Shown here: in pieces, positions 1-11,179 of the stretch
Position numbering within the stretch: the first letter of the stretch is position 1
How the letters are laid out: each line of letters opens with the position of its first letter
NCBI GenBank assembly: GCA_032719365.1
Contig: CM064862.1
Coordinates: 54,589,840 to 54,653,839, forward strand
DNA length: 64,000 bases
Source: Prinsepia uniflora
Lineage: Eukaryota > Streptophyta > Magnoliopsida > Rosales > Rosaceae
Reading direction: 5' to 3'
Notes under the pieces: model-generated
What the model was told of the DNA's origin: nothing
The model's database searches: none
Seen by the model: only the letters and a program-made list of their open reading frames with translations
Program-made: the position numbers and the translations under genes

Positions 1-1277
1 TTCTAAACTGTGATGCATGCATAAATGTTTTATATGGATTATGAATGTGATTTGATGATTTTGATTTGGATATTTGTGAATTATATGGTTTCACGTATTT
101 CGAGGCGATTTACGTGCTTGCACGTAAATCGAGGTTTCCGGTTTTACTCTGATTTTCCATTCTTATGGTTTTGTTTATGATTTCATGAAATAGTTTTGGA
201 TTTGAAAAGGTAAACTCGGGTTCGAAACCCATTTGCTTTACGGAATCGGGCCGGAGGCCCAGTTGGTTTACGATTCCGACCGGAGGTCCAGTTTCTATGT
301 GGATTCGGGCCTCGCGCCCAGTTATGTGTTACAAATGGTTTTTACGGGTCATGACGGGTTATGGGAACTGACATGAACCCTTGAAATGGATTTACGGGTC
401 ATGATGGTTTATGGGAACCAGCATGAACCCATGAAAGGTTTTATGGTTCATGACGGTTTATGAGGGGCCGAGCATGAATCTTGGAAAGGTTTCAAGAATG
501 ATTTCAAACAGTTTTTCATATTTCATCCTTTATATATGATTGTCTCCTCCGGGGAGGGTCGTTGGCCTGGGTGGACCCCGGAGTAGTCACGGAGCACTGA
601 CTGAGTGGAGTGGCCCCCTAGTTGGGTTCCTTACTCTCAGGATGGGCATGGTTCGTTACCTCCAGGGAGGGTCATTGATCTACGGACATTGACCTGGGTG
701 GACCCTGGAGAGACTTGGGTTTAAGACCCCGGTTAGCACGCGCGTAGCTTTATTTTACCGTGACAGGTTCTTGGATATGAAATATAATGGATAAACATGA
801 TTTCAAGTGGTTTGGGAAATTATGTTTTATGATGATAAATGGATTTGGGCTGAGATCCCACATATGTTTACTATGTTCTGGTTTTCTGTAAATGGTTTTG
901 GGCAGGAGCCCGTGTGACTTGTATTCACGGAATTTGGGGCTGTGACCCTACATATGGTTGTTAAACATATATGATTGGATAAATGGTTTTACTATGCATG
1001 CATGCGTTTTAGTGAAGGGTATAAAGGTCTTTATAAAATGGTTTTATAAACTCTTTGTTTTGTCCACTCACAGTTTTTCTGTTTTTAATACCCTTCAGGT
1101 TGGATACGATGTGGACTGTAGCACAGACCGAGATATCACATGCCTCCTCCAGATCCTGGCGTACTCTGATAACCCGGGAGGGCAAAGGTCGGAAATATCC
1201 CTTGTCTGACACTTCGTGTCAGACGGGAGCAGCGTCATCCCGCGTTAATTCCAGGGGGATTGGGATGGGTCCTGTCA
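1..1277 (+). mobile_element. L1: long Ty3/gypsy LTR, 3' part (5' end outside window)
   Basis: This is the right-hand part of a long LTR of the family that dominates the window. It ends in GGGTCCTGTCA at 1277, matching the ends of L4 and L10. It carries the family's 3' landmarks: GTCCACTCAC at 1062-1071, a CCTTCAGGTTG block, and a terminal stretch with GTCAGACGGGAGCAG near 1220-1240. The central domain holds short hairpins at 218-230, 248-260 and 278-288 and two longer ones at 547-583 and 660-710. No primer-binding site follows the end. The short reading frames at 958-1306 are not genes. The family resembles Del/Tekay-type chromovirus LTRs by its ends; the lineage is an inference. Confidence 0.8.
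218..710 (+). repeat. Hairpin cluster in L1 central domain
   Basis: Short perfect inverted repeats lie in series. They are GGGTT-CGA-AACCC (218-230), GGGCC-GGA-GGCCC (248-260) and GACC-GGA-GGTC (278-288). Two wider pairs follow: CTCCGGGG (547-554) with CCCCGGAG (576-583), and CTCCAGGG (660-667) with CCCTGGAG (703-710). Between units the two arms change together. Confidence 0.75.
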
Positions 1278-1436
1278 CTAGGGCTCGGGAAGAGCTAGAG
1301 CACTGAGATATTAGTTACCTTTTAATGTATAGAGTGTAGGCTCATGAAACCCGAGGTACCAATGTGGATCTAGTATTTATGGTCGTTTGATGGACAAATT
1401 TGAATTTCTGGGATGAAATTCTTTAAGAGGGTAGAT
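1278..1436 (+). mobile_element. Internal remnant between L1 and L2, with polypurine-tract-like end
   Basis: Only about 160 bases separate the end of L1 from the start of L2. The right side (about 1410-1436) matches the conserved end of the family's internal region. That end is a GAATTT-C-GGGATGAAATTC-like block followed by a purine-rich TTTAAGAGGGTAGA stretch directly before the LTR. The same arrangement precedes L3 and L13 on the other strand. Almost the whole gag-pol interior is missing. Either L1 and L2 were the two LTRs of one element with a large deletion, or two unrelated copies were joined. Confidence 0.6.
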
Positions 1437-4259
1437 TATAATGACCCAAAAATCTGAAAGAGGTAATTTCAAGAATTTTAAAAGGGAATTGATGGTTTTA
1501 CCCTTATTTAATGAGGTTAAAAGTTGACCTTTTACTCGGCATACCTTTTGGACTTTTCATGAAGGCCATTATGTAGGTCTCGAAGTTCTGAATGTGTAAA
1601 AAGACAACACGTCAAAATTGAAGTTCAGATGGGAATATGACGGGTCTAAACTATCCAAGGTTATTTTAGTAATTCGAAGCAAAGGAATTTTGGTCTTTTT
1701 GTTGCTATGGTGAGTCATTACTTTGATTTTATGGGAGGGTGACATTCATGGACGGATGGTAGCCTTGGCCTAGAAAGGTTGTAACCCTTCCCACCCAAGG
1801 TTTATCCTTTTAAAATTTTGAGTTTAATCTAGTTCAATTTAATTAGTCTAGTCTAATTTAATTAGTCTAGCTCAACCTAATTTAATAGTCCATTATACTT
1901 TAGACTTAAAAGAGCAATAAAAAAAAGATATTCATTATCTATTTCAAATTCAAATATTCAGATCAACCTTTCTTCACGATGTTTTGCTCCTGCATATTGC
2001 GGTGCAGTTTGGGGTTGTTGAAACCTCAAAATCTCTTTTAAAGCATTTTCGAATCAGTTTCTGTTTAGTGTACAAAATATTGGCTTTCGTGTTTTGAACA
2101 AGTGTATCAACTACCTATAGGGTATGAGCCCTACAATAGCAACTGTGAGTTTAATTTCAAAGATTCTTTCTTTTTAGTAATTAGGGTTTTTGAAGTGCTT
2201 TCTTCGTCGAATTAGGGATAAGTCTGTATTTTTCTATTTATTTGGAATAAAAATCCGTGTATTCCATAATCTATGAAATACTTCTTTTTCGTTAACAAAA
2301 AACTCATTCAAGTTTAAGAAAATTAATTAATTTCATATTGTTATAGATTCGCTATTCATTTTAGCTAGCTTAATAATTTTCATTATGTTATATTGATTTA
2401 GTCTTTGATAGAGAGCTAGGGTTTAGGAATTGGTGGTATCTAGCAACCAAGCAATCTAGCATTAGTCTCATTTAATTGTTTGAATCGTCATAATATTTTA
2501 TTTTCAGTTAAGTTACTTGATAGTAGCGTTATGGTTGCTTTAGACACTTTGAGTTTGAACACTTTCTTGATTTTCAATAGAAATTGAATATAGAGTTTTG
2601 ATTTTGGGAATTTGAGGATTATACATTTTTTTTTAGTTTTGAAAACTTTAAATTTTTAATGTTGAAATTAGGATTTTTATAGGAATAATTGAGTCAAGAT
2701 TATGACTATGATGATTGCATTTATGTATTAGTTATTATTGTGGGAAGCGAAGTTAGTACGTCTCCCTCGACTAGTTGTATTTTTTATGTTTATTAATAAT
2801 ATTCACTCGTATTGTCGAATTTTTATTTTATTTTTTATTTTTACACTGATAGGCGGGTAAGTTTAGCCCATCCTAAAATTGGATTCAAGAGCCGTCCCTA
2901 GTGACATGTGTCACCATTTGGTTTGGATTAGTGGCATGTGGTATATGTGTGTGTTTGTCATCAAAGAACATAAAAAATTCAATTCTTTGATCTTCAAACC
3001 CTGCGAGCCCAGAGGAAAAACAGAGGGAAAAAAAAGAAAGAGAAGGAAGAAAGAAAAGAAAGAGAGAACTAGAAGAGTGAAGGACCTAAATTGGAAACCC
3101 AGAAAAAGTATAGAACTCGCGGTTCTTGATTTCAACTTGTGAGTTTTAGACGTTAATTGACCAAACCGAGATCATACCTCTCCCTCGAACAATTATGAGC
3201 AGAACCATTAAAAATTCGAAGTACTTAACTAAGGAACGAGTGCAAAATAGTGTTCGATTTTGAATTGCGAACTTTAATCGAAATTCCAAGAATTTAAGGA
3301 TAGATGACTCGTCGTATTTCTGAGGGACGTACAATATGGAATTGGACTGCTTGGACAGTGTGTGAGTGGACATTTTTTTTATAAACTGTGAAGCATCCAT
3401 ACTTAAATGTTTTGAATATTTCATTACATGATTGAGTTGCAATGATTAGAATAACGATTTGAAATGATTATCGGATTTATTGGTTGATTTCTGGACACAT
3501 ATTTTATGTCAGTATCTGTGGAAACTGTGTTTTGAGCGCAAGCCTGATTTCAAAATTTTTTTGACTTGGATTTGGAGTCAAAGATATGTTTAAAATAATG
3601 ATTTGGTTTCGTGACCTGGGGATACTAGTACAGTACAAATGTTGCGTGAGTGAAATTCCCAAATGATGCGAGTGCAGTTCCCGAACATAACTTGAATGTT
3701 GCAGGAGTACAATTCTTGAGTTTGCCTATACGTCTGGATGATGCGAGTGCAGTTCCTAGAAATGACTCGGATGTTGCGTGAGTGTAGTTCCTAGATGTTT
3801 GAGTGTTGAGGATTGGTTTTTGTTTGATTATGATGTTGTCTCCAGATGTTTTACATGTTTTAATGAACGTGGATTTCAAGAAATATGGGCCACGGGTTTT
3901 TGATACATTTGATGATTTCTGAGTCCATGGGATATCATTTTATTTGAATTGAATTCCATTTGTTTCTATTTTATTTATGCATGTATGTTTTTGTAGCTGG
4001 AGGGTAAAGTATTTATTTCTCGAAATGTATTTCTAAATATTTATTTTTGTCCACTCACACTTTTATTAGTTTTGTCGACCTCCAAGCTGTTGCATGAAGA
4101 TTGAGGATGGTCTAGAGGCGGAGGCATGACCAAGACATCAGTATGGTTATCCCTTATCTACCGAGTGTTAATGGAGTTTTTGGAACTTCGATTGATCTGT
4201 CAGATAGGAGTAGGATCAAACTCAGTTACCAAAGTGTTTTTGGGATGAGTCATGTGACA
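1437..4259 (+). mobile_element. L2: diverged long Ty3/gypsy LTR
   Basis: It starts at TATAATGACCC, a decayed form of the family's TGTAACGACCC, directly after a polypurine-like stretch. It ends near GTCATGTGACA at 4259. Both bracket motifs are present: GTGAGTGGAC (3362-3371) and GTCCACTCAC (4049-4058). The central part (about 3640-3800) has about five copies of a degenerate unit containing TTGCGTGAGTG-AGTTCC. Its sequence is far from L1, so it is old or belongs to another subfamily. It contains no credible gene; purine-rich 3010-3075 only creates a lysine-rich shadow reading frame. Confidence 0.7.
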
Positions 4260-7011
4260 GGACCCGTCCTGATCCCCCTGGATTATCGTGGGACGTGCCT
4301 GCTCCCATCTGACATAACCTGTCAGACCCGGGATAAACACGTCACATGCTCGGGGTCTATCAGAGTACGTCCGGATCGGCGATGGCATGTGATGTCTCAC
4401 TCTCTACTACAGCCCGCATCCGCGATCAACCTGAAGGGTATTAAAACCATAAAAGATGTGAGTGGACAAATCAACTGTTTATAAAATCATTTATATCAAA
4501 AAGACATTTATACCATTCACGTAAAAGCATGCATGCATTATAAAACAGTTATTTCAAATACTTTCTCGGAAGTAAGACGTATTGCTTTCCAAATCAAAAC
4601 ACAGTGAAAAATGCTTCTCAATCGAAGCCATCATCTCACTAAGGTCTTAGCCCAAAACCAAAATCAAGGAAAACCAGAACGAAACCTTAGCCCTAATAAT
4701 AGAACATGTGGGAACACATCCCATGGGACATCATCCCAATATTAGTCACGATTCTAATCCGAGCACATGTGCATATAGCTTAGGACCGCTCACAATCCCA
4801 GCATGTCGCCGTGAACACATCATTCGCCGTGACCGTTTCTAGATCATCGAGAACACATCACCGATCGATCTTATAGTATAGCATCAGCACTCCTAAGTTG
4901 AGCCTCCCTCGAGCATTGCTTCCCGCGGCTGCTTGACAATAGGTAATACATCGTGACCTCTCTGGAAGGAACACAACTGCAGTCTGGAGGCGAGCGTCAT
5001 ATCATCCGGGACTCACCCGAATACCATCATCCATAGGGCCTCAAACATGGAACATCACCAAATAGGTCACAACATGAAAACCAGTGTCCTACGACACTTC
5101 ATATCCCAGGATTCTTCGAATCCTATCAAATCCACAACTATGTCTCATGCCCGAAATATCTTTCATAAAACTCATAACTGAGTCATAGCCCGACTTATCT
5201 CACGTTTGACTATACTCTAAGTCAAATCTCAAATCAACTGGGTCATACGCCCGAAAGATATTTCCAAAGCTGAAAACCAATTCTCATTTCTAAAATACTT
5301 TCAAATCATATTTCAACTGGGACTCATGCCCGAACCTCGATTTCACGCATCTCCGTGAAATCCTCCAAAACTGTAAATTAGTTCCTCTGTTTCACACCTC
5401 TCCGTGAAACCTTTGGAATCACCTAAAACACAAGCACGTAGTACACTTGGTTGAAGCCCAAGCATCATATAAATAGAAATCTCAAACTATGTGCAATAAC
5501 GCATTTTCCTCTGAAAATGCCAAACAATTCATACTAAAATCACATGCACTTATGACATCTAAAATCATGTTCATAAACACATTTAAAACACTTATGCATG
5601 TATCATATTCATAAAACAAAGTCCACTCACAGACCGTCCATGTTGCGCCTTGATACGCATGCCATAAGCCTCATCAGGTTGTCCGAGCCTGTCCAAAACA
5701 TACTCAAAGGTTACTACCAACCTAGACAAGTTCATATCAAGAATCCTCAACATTCTCAAAAAAGTCAACTTGTCCCGGACACGTTTTTCTAGGCTTTAAA
5801 CCTCAATTTGACCAACCTAACGATCTCTGATCGACTCGAAACCACCACCATTGGATTTGTATCGTTGAAACCTTTAAAATGGTCTTGGTCCCATCTCGAA
5901 ATGCGTGCCCACGCATCCCCACGTGTGGGTCAAAGTGGCTGGTCAATGTTGACCAAAAAATCAACGCTGACATCAGCAAAGTCAACGTTAACGTCAGCGG
6001 TCAACGGTCAAAGTCATCGCTGACGTCAGCAGTGTCATCATCACTAACGTCTGACACTGACACGTGTAAGTCTGACATGTCAGACCTGACATGATGATGT
6101 CGTTGATGATGTCATCATCCCTGTCCTCTGTCCAGGTCAGTCCGATTCACTATTGCGGGTCACGCAAACCAACGGACCCAACCCAGCTTTTTCTCCCTGG
6201 TCCCTAGTCTGATTTTGAAGTCGTTGCTTCTAGTGTGATCGTCCAGTGATCCTCAGTAGATCTATAGGTTAAAAAACGTTTAAAACTGGCTAGGGATTAC
6301 CTATTCGATCATGATTCTCACGGCCCAGTTTTTAGGCCTCCGTCCAGGTTGCTCCGCCGTCCCCACCTCCGTTTTTGACAGCCACATGCTCGTACAGATC
6401 CCAGAAACACAGCCCAATCATTAGAATTAGCCTAACAGTCCTCTAAACCCAACTTCAAAAATTGACCCATTTAACGATTTTGGGTTTTACCTGGCCGTGG
6501 TTCCTCGGCCGTGCACCGCCATCTTTCCATAGCCCATCCAACTCAGCCCCTCACTCTCAGTCTCACAAGAAATGGAATGGGGAGTTGGTGTTTTGGGTTG
6601 CACAGGTTTGGGGTGTTTTGGGTTCGAATGAAACATATGAGGATGAAGGGGGTGGGTGCATGTATGTGGGGTGATAGGCAATGGATGAGTGACACTTGTC
6701 ACTCATCCATTGGACTTTACAAAATATCTGGGTCCCACTCAAGACAAAAGTCCACCCGTCTCGTAATTCGTGCAATAGTACACCGAACCTTCCGTGACCC
6801 GTATCTTTCCCGTCGAATGTTCGATTTCGACATGCCGCCTGTCTACAAACTCGTATTGACTAGATCTACGTAACGACCCTCGGTCTCTCATTTAGGGACA
6901 ATATCGTAATTTCACCCTGAACGTCCGATGATCCTCGACTAATCCCCGATTATCCCAACTAATCCTCAATTTAATCTTAATTAATCCCAAAAATTTGGGA
7001 CGGTCGTTACA
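4255..7011 (-). mobile_element. L3: long Ty3/gypsy LTR, 3' LTR position
   Basis: Read on the minus strand it begins TGTAACGACC at 7011 and ends GGGTCCTGTCA at 4255, about 2757 bases. A purine-rich tract (minus strand TTTAAGGAGGGAAAAT) abuts its start at 7012-7027, so it occupies the 3' LTR position of an element whose body lay to the right. On the plus strand the bracket motifs appear as GTGAGTGGAC (4458-4467) and GTCCACTCAC (5621-5630). Its last bases overlap the end of L2 in a shared TGACA. No partner LTR was found, and no gene inside is credible. Confidence 0.8.
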
Positions 7012-7340
7012 ATTTTCCCTCCTTAAAGAATTTTTTCCTCGAAATTCAAACTAACCCAAATTGCACAACCAAACCATGGAAATCAAATCATGCCTCCAAC
7101 TCGGGGCACTCACGTGTCAACGTACACATCCGACACAACCACACGTCGGCTCGTAAGTGTCACTCAAGACACCGACACTCGTCGATCTCGCCTGTCATTC
7201 ACTATGACAGTTCTACTATACTAAGCTGACAACAAAGTCGGCTTTTCAGCTTTATGGTTCTTCTCATCTGACAATCGAAGTTAACATCCTACTCAGCGTC
7301 CGATCAGGAAGACATCATCTAGGACCTGTAGTCACAGTGG
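7012..7340 (-). mobile_element. 3' end of long-LTR element interior (PPT plus remnant)
   Basis: The polypurine tract and a TTTCGAGG-type block (7012-7050) are followed by about 300 bases without an open frame. The order of blocks matches the flank of L13 (62306 onward), which suggests homologous interior sequence. The join to the Tat-element sequence near 7340 is not resolved. Confidence 0.5.
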
Positions 7341-7353
7341 CACGGATCGTACC

Positions 7354-9331
7354 TTGCAGGCCATACTCAAATCTATGGTATGTGGTGCGTTCATCCTCGA
7401 CGTGCCGACCTCACAAAGAGCTGGAGGCATCGGTTCTACTGGGTATCAGGCCCATGGAAGGGTGATCTCAATAGGGTTTGGGCGAGGATTCCTAGCCACT
7501 TTCAGTGGTGAGGTTGATTTGCCTGTCGATCGACTCTTTAGGTTTTTTTAGGAATAGGGGCTGGTGTGGGTGCCTAACCACGATATGATCATTTTTTTTT
7601 GTTCTCGTGCAGGTCCGTCAAAGGCCACCATTTCAGCGGAAGATGTGAAAGCGTGCAACTTTATTCAGCAGACGCTATTAGAGTTGGAGCGAAGCCGTTG
7701 CGTCCTCAGACTACTAGCATATTTGATCGCAGTTAGCCTCATCTCTCCCCAGGTAAGCATTGTTTTGAATATGCCTATCGGAAGACCATGGGTGCCAACT
7801 ACGCCTAACGTGCCTTTCTGGTTTTGTAGTCCATCCCCAGGTGGAACAAACTGCAGCCAAGAAGATGAGTGAAGCCGTGAGCAAGCACATCCCTGCTACC
7901 GACAAGGAGAGGCTTTCTAAGTCTGTAGGGAAATCGAGCAGTGGTTTTGGCACCTCAGCTTAGGCTGAGGCAGAAAAATGTTGCTCAGGATTCCAGACTG
8001 GTTGAAGGGAACGACCAGGAGGGATCCGTAGGCGAGAATCGGTAGGATACTACCGCGAAGCCGAGCAAGCTGGATGCTCGGTTGAGTGAGGATCCCAGAG
8101 TTGTATTGGACAAGAGCCCTATGGTCGGCATGAAGCGACCTATCATTGGCGGTTTGAAGCAGGCGTGCGAGTGATGTCACAAACTTATGGAGGCCTTGCA
8201 AAGGCGTTCTCCCTCGGTTGCCGACGTGTCGGAAAGTGAGGGTGCAGATCGGCGACTGAAGCGAGAGTTGGAGCTAAAGTCCGCTGAGTCCACACGAGAG
8301 AAGCCGTCAAAGGAACCTAGGAGGGATATCCCGCCCCCACTGAGGGACCAGCGGCCGATCAGTTCCCCAGTCTTTCGCTCCATGTTTATGGAGCCTGTCG
8401 ATGCACCCGACCTCATGCGGTCGGCCAGGGAGGGGGACAATTGGGTCCCTGTTACCCATCAGGTCCATAAGTCCTTGGCACCAGTGGCGAATGCTTTCAT
8501 GTTGGGGTCAGAAATCACTCTGCGGGAGATTGAAGAGATCGACACTAGCATCCACTCTGATCGGTTTGTTGCAGTGCTTGCCGAGCAAGCCCATGTAAGT
8601 GCTCAACTCATTTGGTTTCCTTTTCTTTAGTTTCGTGTTTGGTTTGTTGTTTTTTTTTTTTTGCTTTTGAGATATGTTTGTTTGCTCAGCAGTGCTATGG
8701 CCAGACCTATGTGACCTTGTAGAAGGCCGCTCGGCATATGCAAAAATTGGAGGCCAAACAGAAAGCTGTACGGCAGAGGGAGGAGCAACTCAGGGCCAAA
8801 GAGCAGTAGTCGCACACAGCTTGCAAGTGATTGGCCGACCTGGAGAAGGAACTCCAGTGTCAAACGACCAGGGTTGAAGAGGCCGAGAGGAGAATCATGG
8901 AGTGGGAGGAAACTGCAAATGCCTTCTCCGCATAGCTCAATAATCAGGAGAAGGTAATCAGGGAAATGAAAGTAGAGCTCGATCGGTTGCGCATCTGCCT
9001 GGTCGCCGATTGGTAGAAGATGCTAAAGGACTTTATGGCCGACCTGCTATATGCCAATCACCTGGATCTGGAATTTGCGGAGGTTGAGTATGACTGCGTG
9101 CAGCGAGTGCTCTACTACAACCCTATAGTTGCCCTCTAATTTCCCTAGCTGGACGAGTCCCCCGCGTTGACCAAAGCCTTCACCTTGGAGAGGGAACACG
9201 AGGGGTCGGTGTTGTAGCCGTACGTGCCGACCAGTGAGGCCGAAAGGCCAACCAGTGGTTAGAAGGATTTCGAGGCTCCCGCTGCCGATCAGGAGCAGGA
9301 GGCGGATGAGGAAGTGGAGGTATTGGAGTGA
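7354..9331 (+). pseudogene. Antisense extra gene of a Tat-lineage element (coiled-coil protein), decayed
   Basis: A discontinuous plus-strand coding track runs opposite to the pol gene of the surrounding Tat element. Pieces are seen at 7354-7551, 7610-7755, 8165-8595 and 8690-9330. Likely introns include one after codons ending near 8594 (AAGCCCAT-GTAAGTGC) with an acceptor near 8690 (GCTCAGCAG), and one after CCCAG-GTAAGC near 7755. The third piece is charged. The fourth is a long coiled coil rich in Glu, Lys, Arg and Gln (about 8720-9010), followed by an acidic tail. Several in-frame stops (for example near 8730, 8807, 9014, 9138) show it is dead. Plant Tat elements are known to carry extra, often antisense, genes in this place, some with the putative gypsy-type transposon domain; membership in that family is inferred from position and composition. 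Function unknown. Confidence 0.5.
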
Positions 9332-9705
9332 AGGCCCATGTAGAGATAGGTTATGTGAACATATGTAAACCAAGGAATGCCTCGTGTACTTATACTTTTA
9401 ATTGGAAATGAAATGAACTTTGTTTGACTACTGGTGTTGATTTCTATTTTCATATTGATGTGTATTTAAACCTGCCGGTTGGAGGTACACTTGTGGTTTT
9501 GAATGTTTAATATAGTGGGTAGGTGTGTAGGGTACAGGATCTGAGCTTGCCGACCATCTGGGGGGGGGGGGGGGGGCCTGAACGAATTGTGGATACAGAT
9601 GTAGTTTGTCCCACGTGAACAAAGAACACAAGTAAAAAATGCCTAAGTATTCGAGTAAACACTGTAGTGAACTACTGATCAGTGTAATGCTGAGACATAG
9701 GTCCC
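9332..9705. mobile_element. Tat-element 3' spacer with poly-G run and target copy for Athila insertion
   Basis: This is noncoding sequence between the antisense gene and the Athila-like insertion. A run of 17 G lies at 9560-9576. The last five bases (GTCCC, 9701-9705) are the left target-site duplication of the inserted element; the right copy is at 19857-19861. Confidence 0.6.
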
Positions 9706-11179
9706 TGTTGATGTTTCCTAGCTTATACACTACTATTGTAGTAATGGTAATGCACAAGTAAGGGTGTCGAACCACAGAGACTGATTAGGCTTCACAATTA
9801 CCTCTAAATAACCCTATAATGACTCAATTAACTAGTGGAATTAAAAGAACTGAAAATAAAACAGAATTGTGTTTTGATTTGTGATATGTAAGGACGTTAA
9901 ACTGAAATTAAAACTTTAAGTAAATGAAGATAGATAGAAAAGATTGAGAAAAGTATGGAGATGGAAGCTAGGGTCTTGACTTCACCTATGTAACCTTGAT
10001 TCTATGAATACAGTGACTAAAGTACCTGATCTTCCAAACCTGCTCTAAGGATCGTTTTCACTTAAGTAAGATAGGCCATGGCATGTGGAACACTATCTAG
10101 TCCTTCTAATTGCAACCTAAGTATGGCATGTACTTTAGATTACTCCTAGAAAGCCTTTAAGTATGAGAAAAGAAATAAATATGACCAAACAGATTCAGTG
10201 GCATGGCATGTACTCACTAACCCTATTCTTTCATTCATAAATCAATTAAACTTAGGCATGGCATGTGCTCTAAATCTGACTAGGCATATGGAACCCTAAT
10301 GGTGATCAAGCACTAGAATCACATATGAATCAATAATTAAAATGAATGAAGCAAAGAAGAGTTTGCAGAAATCAGAATACTTCAATCATAACATAGACTG
10401 AGTTTACATGGTTACATCAAGACCCTAGATGAGAAATTAGCTACACATGTATCTAATCAACATAAAAGCATTAATTAAAGACATGGATGCAGCAAACTCT
10501 AAGTAGAAGGCAGTCTTCTTCTCCAGAACTGAAAAGGGCTTCTTCTTCACACACAAAGATGATGGATGACGAATTTGATGAAGGAATTTTGGAGCTTTTA
10601 TGATGAGAGATTGAGGTACATGGGAAAGAGATGCAAAAGGATGGAAGAGGGGAGATGGTTATGGAATTCTTGAGGTTTTCTCACTGGAAGAGAAGGGGAA
10701 TGAAAAAGAAGAGCAGATCTGATTTCTTTGTTGTGTGTAGAGGCTCCCCTATTTTGAGAGTGTAGAGGGCTTAAATAGGCAAGAAAGCATGAGGGCAAAT
10801 AAGGAAAGACATGTAATCTGCTACTATTCACGTGAATAGTGTCAGGTGTGCATAGTGATTCATGAATAGTGTCTGGCCTGCATTGTGATTCCTGAATAGT
10901 GTCTGGCCTGCATTGTGATTCCTGAATAGTGTCTGGCCTGCATAGTGATTCCTGAATAGTGACAGCTTTTTGTTTTCCACATTATTTTTCCTTGCTCCAT
11001 AAGTAAGCTCTTTCAACTCCGAATTTCCTCCTTTTACACCGAAAACATTCTAATTCGACATAATGTCCAATCCTGCACAACTCTCACAAAAATTATTATT
11101 TTCTCCTATGTGATGAAAGATATTAGTAGTACATCAAAGATAATAATGCATGGAAAAATGCATAAAATATGACCTAACA
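9706..11179 (-). repeat. 3' LTR of the Athila-like element
   Basis: It begins TGTTGATGTTT and ends CCTAACA on the plus strand and pairs with 18383-19856. It contains four degenerate 30-base tandem units at 10832-10963. Short reading frames inside occur identically in the other LTR and are not genes. Confidence 0.95.
10832..10963. repeat. 30-bp tandem repeat in LTR (copy 1)
   Basis: About four units of period 30 share GTGATTCCTGAATAGTGTCT plus GGCCTGCATT. The first unit is degenerate (CATGAATAG, CATAGTG). Two of the roughly five differences between the two LTRs fall in this first unit, possibly by conversion among units. Confidence 0.85.

Noticed and set aside
2879..3142. 87-residue lysine-rich plus frame in L2
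   Set aside because: It arises from a purine-rich LTR stretch, with no homology or conserved counterpart in other copies.
4143..4484. 113-residue plus frame across the L2/L3 junction
   Set aside because: It spans two LTR termini in opposite orientation and has no homology; chance frame.
10598..11016. Pair of small minus frames in the Athila-like LTR
   Set aside because: They are duplicated at 19275-19693 because they lie in both LTRs; they span the tandem repeat and lack homology.
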